Source: Ichthyophis bannanicus
Lineage: Eukaryota; Chordata; Amphibia; Gymnophiona; Ichthyophiidae
NCBI GenBank assembly: GCA_033557465.1
Contig: CM066033.1
Coordinates: 585,992,438-586,056,437, forward strand
Reading direction: 5' to 3'
Length of the DNA: 64,000 nucleotides
The notes beneath the pieces are model-generated. The model saw only the letters and a program-made list of their open reading frames with translations, was not told the DNA's origin and did not search any database. Positions 56,697-64,000 of the stretch are shown here, in pieces (positions within the stretch are counted from its first letter, which is position 1; the number at the start of each line of letters is the position of its first letter). The translations under genes were made by a program, and so were the position numbers.

Positions 56697-57554
56697 TTAG
56701 CGCATCTGGTCTGCCTCTTTGGAATCTAAAAATGTTGCTAGCAGAGCAGGATCTTCGAAGGTGCTAGTTTGGTTATGGAGAGTCACTCTGAGCTTCGCCG
56801 GATATAAGAGGCCAAAGCGAGCCTGTAACTGTTGAAGTCTAGGTCGAAAAGCAAGGAGTCCCCTCCGCCGGTCAGCTGCGGCCTTTGCCAAGTCGGGGAA
56901 GAAGGAGACCTTATGATCTTCAAACTGCAGATGTTGAATCACCCGGGCTGCTTCGAAAATTTGCTCAACTTGCTGATACCTCAGCAATCGAAAGATAATG
57001 GGCCGGGGGGTCGTCCGATTAAGTGCGATGTTGGTGGGAGCACGATATGCGCGGTCAATTTCCAGAGCTCCGTAAAAGGTAATCTTCAGCAAGGAGGGGA
57101 GAGTTTTAACCAGAAATTCTCGAAGATCTCCTGCTTCCGCACCCTCTGGTACTCCTATGAGCCTGACATTGTTGCGACGGGCTCGATTATTGCAATCCTC
57201 TAACTCTTTTTGAAGATTCTGTATCTGCCGCTCAGCCTTGTCCAAGTTCACCAAGCGCTCCGCGTGCGAATCGAGGACCCCCGCCATGTTGTCCAGCCGT
57301 TGTGAAAGACCTTCAAGCCGGTCCTGAAGCATACCGAAATCTTCTCGCATGGCTCGGAGCGCTTCTCCGTTGGACTGCACCAGTTCCTTCACACCACGTA
57401 TTTCCTCCAAGATCTCCTGCTGCATTTCAGGGCTTACCCGAAGTGGAACCATCTTTAGTGGGGAAGACAACTCTGTTTTGGAGCGTTTTCCATGTGAAGA
57501 AGAGGGAGACCCAAAGTCCAAGCGCACTGGCTTATGGGCCGCCATTCCCCCCAA
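56697..57554 (-). CDS. L1 ORF1 RNA-binding protein
   Basis: 285 open codons. A Ser/Lys-rich N-terminus is followed by a long coiled coil (about residues 45-125; heptads in LQDRLEGLSQRLDNMAGVL and LDKAERQIQNLQKELED), an RRM-like part starting NARRNNVRLIGVPEGAE-type (here NNVRLIGVPEGAEAGDLREF), and a C-terminal domain (RPIIFRLLRYQQVEQIFEAA). This is the trimeric nucleic-acid chaperone layout of L1 ORF1p (Transposase_22 family). The frame is open although ORF2 of the same copy is destroyed. Confidence 0.9.
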   Translation of the reverse strand: MGGMAAHKPVRLDFGSPSSSHGKRSKTELSSPLKMVPLRVSPEMQQEILEEIRGVKELVQSNGEALRAMREDFGMLQDRLEGLSQRLDNMAGVLDSHAERLVNLDKAERQIQNLQKELEDCNNRARRNNVRLIGVPEGAEAGDLREFLVKTLPSLLKITFYGALEIDRAYRAPTNIALNRTTPRPIIFRLLRYQQVEQIFEAARVIQHLQFEDHKVSFFPDLAKAAADRRRGLLAFRPRLQQLQARFGLLYPAKLRVTLHNQTSTFEDPALLATFLDSKEADQMR

Positions 57555-57679
57555 GGCACCCCGGTGAGTTCGGAGTAAAATATTAAGTTTATGTAGATAT
57601 TAAGTCAGGATTCTGAGTAGGCCCCTCGGGAGCTTCAGCACGAAGCGTCTACCCCGCTGGACATCAGGCTCCGCCCCCC

Positions 57680-57694
57680 AACTTTCCCATTTCT
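57680..57694. repeat. L1 target-site duplication, right copy
   Basis: AACTTTCCCATTTCT, identical to 54948-54962. Confidence 0.85.
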
Positions 57695-57719
57695 ATGTGC
57701 CAGGAATCATATCAGCCTT

Positions 57720-59950
57720 TCGAAATCTGTGTACCGTATACCCGTGATTAACGTGGCATTGCTAATGTATGCACATGCTAGTATTGGGAGATACACACAG
57801 GCCCCAAAATCCAGCCTCTGCATTTGTGTTTGGATGATGGAACCTGCAGGTGCAGGTGTTTCCACCCCTGTTGGCCACTGCTTTATGCCAGAGGTTCACA
57901 ACTACAGTCCTGGTGGGCCAAACACTGTTCAGGTTTTCAGGATATCCCTGATGAATATGCCTATGATACCTCTGCATACCATGGGGCCAGGACCTGCAAT
58001 TGCAGGACACACATCTTTCTTGCAGACTGCATCCAACCTGAAGGACTTTTTTAAGCTCCAGGACTGCATTTGGGGGACTCTGCTGTAGGGAATGCATATG
58101 TTTATGTGTTGTGTGTCATTTAAGCAAAGATATGAGTGTTTCACCCACACTTATGTCCTCTGCATTAAGGCTTCAGTCTTTACTATCATATTTTCTTCAA
58201 AGTGTAAAATGTGGGTTCTGGTATGGCAGGTGGCCCAGCTGGGCTTTGAGCTGGTGATGTTTTGGTCCATAAGGCACTGCCTGCATCCGCTGCACCACCA
58301 TCTTAGCACAGAAACAGTGCATTCCCTGGGGTGTCCATGGCTGTTTCTCAGACAGGAACTGTCTTTTGGGGTGCACTGAACCCACGTGAGGGGGATGGGC
58401 CACCACCTGCTGTGAGCAGCACACACTGCCCCCTCCACCACCGGTAACCCTTTGGCAACATGCTATTCTGCACCATTGCTGTTTACATTGCACTGGCATC
58501 TTCATTAGGGGCAGCATGGAACCTGACTGGTGTTTGGCCCTCCAGGGCTGTCTTTGGGAGACTCTGCTCTAAGTACCACACCTTTACGGTGTTTGTGTTC
58601 ATTGCTGATCAATATATAAATTTGAGGCATGTTTCTGTTCCCAGGAATACCTGGCAGTCTTTACTACCATGTTTTCTTCATGTGTAAAATAAGGGGATTG
58701 GTTTGGAGGCTGACACAACTGAGATTTGAACCTGTGACCTTCTGTCCTTGAACATACTGTCTGTGTGCACTGTGCCACTGTGTTGTCATTGGAGAGCAAT
58801 GAGCAAAATGTGCTTAAAGTAGGAATTTATATCTGCCAGTTATCATGGCCAACGTTTGATAGCTGCGTACCATATACCGAGGTGTAGGGTGGCAGTGCTA
58901 ACGTCTGAAACTGCTAGTATTGGGAGATACAAACAGGGCCCAATGTCCTGCCTCTCCATGAGGCATTGGTCAATGAGGCCTGTGGGGTGGGGTGGGGTGG
59001 GGGGGGGGGTGTCTGGCCCTGTTGGCTGCTTCTTTACAGCACAGTGTCCCAACTCCAGTCCTGGTGTTCCAAACAATGTTTGACTTTTCATGCTGTCCCT
59101 CATAAGCTACATCAACATACCATGGGGGTTGGTGCATAGATATGCAACATAGACATCTTTATTGAGGCAACATGTATCCCGAATGTTGTGGGGCACTCCA
59201 GGACTGCATTTGGGAGACTTTGCTCTGGGTAATGCAGCTCTTTATGGTGTCTGTGTTTGGAGTGATAAGATATAGGCATATTAACCATGCTTATGTTTTC
59301 CACAATACAGGATTATCCTTACTATCATGGTTTTGTTTTAAGAAAAATATGTGGACTGGATTGGCAGTAGGCCCAGCTGGGCTTTGAACCTGTGCCCTTC
59401 TATTCCTGCACCACTGTGTGTGTACTGCACCACCTTCTTGCCACAGATATGCTGTGTTCCTTGGGGAGTCCATGACTGCACATCCAACAGGGCCTGTCTG
59501 TTGCGGTAGACGGTGCCAGCCTGCACAGGCCTAGGCCACTGTCTGATGTGGTTTGCAGCCACTGCCCCCTCCACCACCTGTAACCTTCCATCAACATGCA
59601 TACATGTCCCTATCTGGGGAAAAAATTATGACATGAGTGAGTTGTAGCACTCCAGGACTCACTTTGGAGGACTTGGCTATAGGAAATGGCCATTGTTATG
59701 GTTTGGGTGCAGTGTGTGGTCAAATATAGGTGTTGGGACCATGCTTATGTTCTCTGCAAAGTTGGAGTGTGTGTACTCTCACTATTTAGTGGTGGCTAAA
59801 ACTATGAGGACTGGTTTGGAAGTTGCCCCAAATGGGATTTGAACCTGTGATGCTATGGTCCTACAGGCACTGGCTGTGTCTGCTGCACCACACTGTGGCC
59901 ACAGAGACAGTGCAGTCTCTGGAGATAGGAAACCTGGATGCACGAGTCAG
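57720..59950. repeat. Nested tandem repeat of MITE-like and tRNA-like modules
   Basis: Two larger units of about 1,135 bp start at about 57,720 and 58,855; both open with GCGTACCATATACC-type sequence and CTAGTATTGGGAGATACA. Each holds two sub-units with a block (CTCCAGGACTGCATTTGGGAGACT, CTTTACTATCATGTTTTCTT) ending in a minus-strand tRNA-like piece. B-box-like motifs (GGATTTGAACCTGTG and variants, plus strand) occur near 58,240, 58,735, 59,385 and 59,840. The parts CAACTCCAGTCCTGGTGG and its inverse around 57,895-58,080 look like ends of a palindromic hAT-type MITE. No protein is encoded. Confidence 0.7.
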
Positions 59951-60062
59951 AAACCCTGCTCAGGACAATTCTACTGTGGGCTCGTTTACCTTGTATGGGG
60001 ACAGGGGTGCAATTACACCTCAAAAATTACCTCCACTAAAAGGGGACACACCCAAAACCTCG

Positions 60063-60242
60063 CTGGGGAACAGTGATATCAATGGGCAACATGACATACA
60101 GTCCCAAGACAACTCCATTACACTGCAGTGAATTTTGAACAAATCTACGGAGCGTAGACCCTTCAAAAACCATTTTTTCATTTTTGGAGGTTTCCATGGA
60201 GTGTTTTTTATGGTTGCCCATTAATATCACTGTTGCCCAGCT
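60063..60242. repeat. Inverted-repeat element
   Basis: CTGGGGAACAGTGATATCAATGGGCAACAT (60063-60092) pairs with GTTGCCCATTAATATCACTGTTGCCCAG (60213-60240), enclosing ~120 bp; pairing extends loosely inward (ACTCCAT / ATGGAGT). Probably a small DNA-transposon relic. Confidence 0.6.
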
Positions 60243-60389
60243 TAATTATTATTTATTTGGGATTTTTTTTAGATGATTTTCAAGGTATATTTGCACTTTT
60301 GTTCTGTGCACATGTATCACAGTGCTCACGTTTTGCAGTTTTCCCCGATTTTGCTTTACATTGCTGACAGAAATGGTTTCTCTTCCCTT

Positions 60390-60705
60390 TAAATCGGCTC
60401 TAACGCGAGGGTTTCACTCGCGGTATTTTACATGCCAAAGTTGAGCCGCGCTCCTGTGCGGGGAGCCTCTCCCCTCCCACTCTCCACCCATTGACCCCGT
60501 CCCCCGGCCCCTCTTGCGCCTTCCTCCGCCCTCCGTAAGCGTTTCCCCGCCTCTATCGCACATGAGCGCCCCGCACGCGTGCGCCGGCCCGTTAATGTGA
60601 CGCGCATGCGTGCGCGGCACTTAAGAGCACTTAAGTGCATCATTAGCGTCCGCTCTTGTGCGCCGCGCACGTGTGCGCGGTTTAGTAAACATACCCCTTG
60701 GTGTT
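60390..60705. mobile_element. CpG-rich segment ending in a Harbinger-like terminus
   Basis: Abruptly CpG-rich sequence (GCGCGGCAC, GCACGCGTGCGCC, CGCGCACGTGTGCGCGG) ends in TTTAGTAAACATACCCCTTGG (60,683-60,703). A terminal GGGGTATGTTTACTAA on the minus strand looks like Harbinger-family terminal repeats as I remember them; the partner end was not found. Short open frames here reflect base composition. Confidence 0.4.
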
Positions 60706-60710
60706 ATCCA

Positions 60711-60929
60711 GAAAGGACTCATACGCCTTCTCAGCCTCCTAGTTTTCATCTTCATATAATGCTTTCTTATGTTCAAGCTTTGTTTTCATGGGAATGTTAA
60801 GATCTTATATTCTGATAACTTGAAGACATGGCCACTAACATGGGATGCGATCCGGCATATTTCCCCAGGCCCAGCATGGATGTGGACCAACAGGAAAGAA
60901 GCAATATAATTCAGTAACATAAAACCTCT
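60711..60929. other. No feature recognised
   Basis: Ordinary AT-balanced sequence without open frames or repeats. Confidence 0.4.
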
Positions 60930-61320
60930 GAAGGATTCTGATCATTGTGAAAATACAGTGCAGAAGGTATTTGGCAGGCTTTTGTACATAGTGATGCTTC
61001 TCTTTATTAGGAAAGGAAAAAAAATAACATTACCTCTGTATAGATCTGTGGTGAGATCCTACCCTGAATGTGTGGTCCTGTTCTGGAGACCACATCAGCA
61101 AAAAAGGACATGGATAAGGCGGAGATATTTGAGAGGCAGCCCACCAGAATGATGCATGACCTGCACTATATGCCTTGCCTGGAAACATATAAGGAGCTAA
61201 AATATGCTTTCAGAAATAATCCTTTATCTTTAGAATCCGCTGAACTGGTACTCTCCTGTATGAGAGCTGAATTCAATGCCAGATACTTACCTTTCATTTT
61301 TAATTCTTAGAACAGTCCAA
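60930..61320 (+). pseudogene. Old LINE (CR1/L3-like) reverse-transcriptase C-terminal remnant
   Basis: Plus-strand fragments LPLYRSVVRSYPECVVLFWRP and nearby text correspond to the LYRSxVRPHLEYCVQFWSP segment of CR1 ORF2 at low similarity, with frameshifts afterwards. It is much older than the CR1 at 61,628. Confidence 0.45.
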
Positions 61321-61627
61321 CCCTGCTATAGACCAACAAGTATTCTCTTGGTGTACCGGCAGTTAAAGTTGCATTAGGGGCTTGCCTAATTTTAAAAGAT
61401 TATCAAGCCCTTTGTGTTTGACATTTTATAGTCTTAATGATTTTAGTCTTGGGGGCCTTTTTATTAAGCTAATTTGGACGTATAATGTAGGTTTTAATGC
61501 ATATAAAGCACATAACATCTGTTAAAAATCCTTAATCCTTAAGCAGTTAATGTGGGAATTAGCACATACCATCAGCACCTATGTGTCTTCATAAAAGAGG
61601 TGCAAATGGCTTTCACACACAGGTGAA

Positions 61628-62267
61628 ATAAAAGAAAAGATATTATAATGCCTCTATATCGTTCCATGCTGAAACCGCACCTTAAATATTGTGTGCAGTT
61701 CTGGTCACCGTATCTTAAAAAGGAAATAGCGTTATTAGAAAAGGTTCAGAGAAGAGCCACCAAAATGTTAAAGGGGATGGAAGGACACTCCTATGAAGAA
61801 AGGCTAAAAAGGTTAGGGCTCTTTAACCTGGAAAAGAGACGGCTGAGGGGAGGTATGATAGAAGTCTATAAATTAATGAACGATTGTTTATGTTATCAGA
61901 ATATAGAAAGACTAAGGGACACACAATGAAGTTACAGGGTAAACTAAGACTAATAAAAGAAAATATTTTTTCACTCAACTTGTAATCAAACTCTGGAATT
62001 TGTTACCGGAGGATGTAGTAAAGACTATTAGTGTAGCTGGGTTTAAAAAAGGTTTGGACAAGTTCCTGGAGGAAAGGTCCATAAAACATTATTAAGAAGG
62101 GACCCAGGATATCAATGCTTGACCCAGTACAAGCATTGTGGAACCTGTGTCTTTTGGGGAAACTGCTAGGTACGTATGACCTAGATTGGCCACTGTTGGA
62201 AACAGGATACTGGGCTTGATGGACCTTGGTCTGACCCAGTATGGCATATCTTATGTTCTTATGTGAT
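61628..62267 (+). mobile_element. 5'-truncated CR1 LINE (plus strand)
   Basis: Carries only the last part of ORF2 (IMPLYRSMLKPHLKYCVQFW ... VQRRATKMLKGM, open at 61648-61929, then frameshifted near MNDCLCYQN) and the 3' segment with GGTCTGACCCAGTATGGCAT, ending in TCTTATGTTCTTATG. It is the same family as the full-length copy at 46-51.5 kb, in opposite orientation. Confidence 0.9.
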
Positions 62268-63100
62268 CTGTTATAAAATGATCCTTTTAGAAGATAATTG
62301 CAAAAGGCCTAATTTAAGCATGTTTTCAGGTGCCTGTATTAAAGCCACTTAATAAAGAAACGTAGGTGCCTACTTGTCTTTATAGGTGACAAATCTCATG
62401 TCTAGTGCAGATTGCAGGCAGGGATATATATGGCAGCCCCTATAATTTTTAAGCACATGCATAAATTACAATATTTATAATCTACATCCATGCTCCACCC
62501 AAACTATCCCCTTACCAGCAAAGTGCATGCCACACGTTGAAACAGGTACTTTTATATTGATTCAAATTCTATAAGGAGACATTTTTGCAAGTCTGTGCCC
62601 ACATATAGTACATTTGAAAATGACTTTATCAAATTACATCCTTAGTGGACAGTACTTTGACTATCTCTGTGCTAACTGCATGAGAAGATGCTGGGCCCGC
62701 TCCCCAAGACCGTACCAAGCTGGAAATGTGCCCATGCGACTCACGAACCTGGTGGCCCCCCTCCACCCAACTGCGTGCAGGAAGTCTGTCTTGTTAGGCT
62801 TTCTGAAAGCCCAGTGAGGACATCAGTGCCCCTTTTGTACTGATGCCCTGTGCGGTCACACTACTCGCACATCCCTTGGTACAGCCTTGCCACTCCCAAT
62901 AGTTAACGCACAAACTTGGCAGTTGCCAGGTGTTAATTTTGCTGAAAAACACTCAAAATATATCAAAAGTAGTAGACAATGTATTCCAAGTCTCTCAAAC
63001 AGACACTCCGTGTTTTAGGGTACTGCCACAATCGATCACGGAAGGTCTCAGACTTAATGGTGCCGTAGCCAAAACTGACAAACAATGGCACTCTATTTGC
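62268..63100. other. No gene recognised
   Basis: Sequence between CR1 and the Penelope-like RT. Its right part probably belongs to the 5' portion of the Penelope-like element, but no motif could be assigned. Confidence 0.35.
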
Positions 63101-63129
63101 ATCAATGACCTTTATTTTGCGTTCTTTCG

Positions 63130-63989
63130 ATTAACGAGGTGTACCTTCAACTTTTTCCTTCTGACTTACGTGAATGTTTGCATATCATCAGTTGTCGGGA
63201 GTGGCTATGGGTGCCACGTGTGCTCCATCCATAGCCAATCTCTATATGGCCCGCTATGAGGAGCAATGGCTTCAATCTAGTCCTTACAAGCATCATATCA
63301 AAGTATGCAGTAGGTTTATTGACGACGTTTTTTTGCTTTGGGAGGGCATGGTACGGCAGTTTGAGGTTTTCCATGAGTGGCTAAATGGACGCGACACTAA
63401 CATTAAATTTACCTATGAATACAGTAGGGCTGAGATAACTTATCTTGATGTTAAAGTCACTAGGCAGCAGGGGTTTTGGGCAACCACTGTTTTTCGTAAG
63501 TCAACTGATCAGAATACATTTCTGCATTTCAAAAGTGCCCATCCACCCCGCCTGAAAACAGGCTTGCCGTTCTCTCAATTTCTTAGGTATAGGAGAAATT
63601 GTTCGGATTGCCAGGATTATAAAACACAGTCATAACAGCTGATTACTAACTTTGTTGATAGGGGATATTCGCCTTCGATAGTTAGGCGAGCATACCAGAG
63701 GGCCTTGAATAATAACAGAGATTTGTTATTGCAAAGTATATGTCGATCTGACAAACAGTTGGACGATAGGAATGTAAATCTCATTACTCAATACTCTCTG
63801 CTTAGTCGGACCATTCAGCATATTCTGATGAAACATAGCTCAGTGCTACATGTAGTTCCCGCACTTCAACGCAAAGCCATTAGATGCATTTGGCAAAGAG
63901 GGAAAAATTTTAAAGAGTACCTGAGTCCTTCAAGGCTGAGAAATAGTGTCTCCCATATGTCAGCTGGGGGGGCTGCAGTGGGACATTGA
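63130..63989 (+). pseudogene. Penelope-like element reverse transcriptase (partial)
   Basis: The plus strand encodes Penelope-type RT motifs: LSGVAMGATCAPSIANLYMA (~63,192), the catalytic FIDDVFLLWEG (~63,316), ITYLDVKV (~63,438) and KTGLPFSQFLRYRRNC (~63,555), then RRAYQRAL and FKEYLSPSRLR before the expected GIY-YIG endonuclease. A TAA stop (63633-63635) interrupts the frame, which is otherwise open from 63174 to the TGA at 63987-63989. The part upstream of 63174 continues in another frame. The endonuclease end would lie beyond the window. It is a decayed copy. Confidence 0.85.
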
Positions 63990-64000
63990 AAATATAGCAA

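Larger units (their letters stand above)
54963..57679 (-). mobile_element. L1-type LINE with internal deletion (minus strand)
   Basis: Flanked by the 15-bp duplication AACTTTCCCATTTCT. The 3' end is an A-rich tail (T-run at 54,962-54,990 on the plus strand). Order from the 5' end: short leader, ORF1 (57554-56697), a decayed endonuclease part of ORF2 (about 56,260-55,690), then a ~700-bp tail. The reverse transcriptase is missing, so the total is only 2.7 kb. The clean duplication shows it was inserted by retrotransposition. Confidence 0.9.

Overview
The window is repeat-dominated vertebrate DNA. The mix of PIF/Harbinger genes, CR1 and L1 LINEs, a Penelope-like element and tRNA-Gly-primed gamma-type endogenous retroviruses (ERVs) suggests an amphibian, possibly a caecilian. 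That is an inference from repeat content; no host single-copy gene was recognised.

Left part (1-16,500). A palindromic hAT-type miniature element abuts a 2.2-kb non-coding element with 249-bp terminal inverted repeats that differ at one base. An AT-rich tail follows, ending in a hammerhead-like core of the kind found at the ends of Penelope-like elements. Next is a Harbinger locus. A transposase exon lies on the minus strand. A divergently placed three-exon gene for a Myb/SANT-like protein lies on the plus strand (6246-10884); its splice phases agree throughout and it has a poly(A) signal. A second, broken Myb/SANT-like gene converges on it from the minus strand. Exons 2 and 3 of that gene are at 12.7-11.6 kb, and its best exon 1 candidate is at 52.0 kb. 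If that join is right, everything from 12.7 to 51.8 kb sits in its intron.

Centre (16,500-46,000). A tandem satellite of about 93 bp (31 codons) has been invaded three times by retroviruses, each with a different 4-bp target duplication: ERV-A (minus, AAAC), ERV-B (plus, CTTT) and ERV-C (minus, TTAC). A and B are two copies of one internally deleted family, lie head to head only 53 bp apart, and form an imperfect 8-kb inverted repeat. ERV-C is a 10.1-kb relative with an uninterrupted pol, a gag carrying one in-frame stop, and an env carrying one frameshift. Its type of proteins could have mobilised the A/B family in trans.

Right part (46,000-64,000). A full-length CR1 LINE (minus) has both ORFs open, an SGNH-esterase-type ORF1 and a duplicated 5' leader. 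Beyond it come the candidate SANT exon 1, an L1 copy with a 15-bp target duplication and an open ORF1 but a shortened ORF2, a nested tandem array of MITE and tRNA-like modules, a CpG-rich Harbinger-like end, two LINE fragments and the reverse transcriptase of a Penelope-like element that runs off the window.

The clearest systems are the nested satellite and ERV cluster and the Harbinger gene set. Most of the remaining unique-looking sequence (3.5-5.9, 12.7-16.5 and 52.1-54.9 kb) has no gene I can support.
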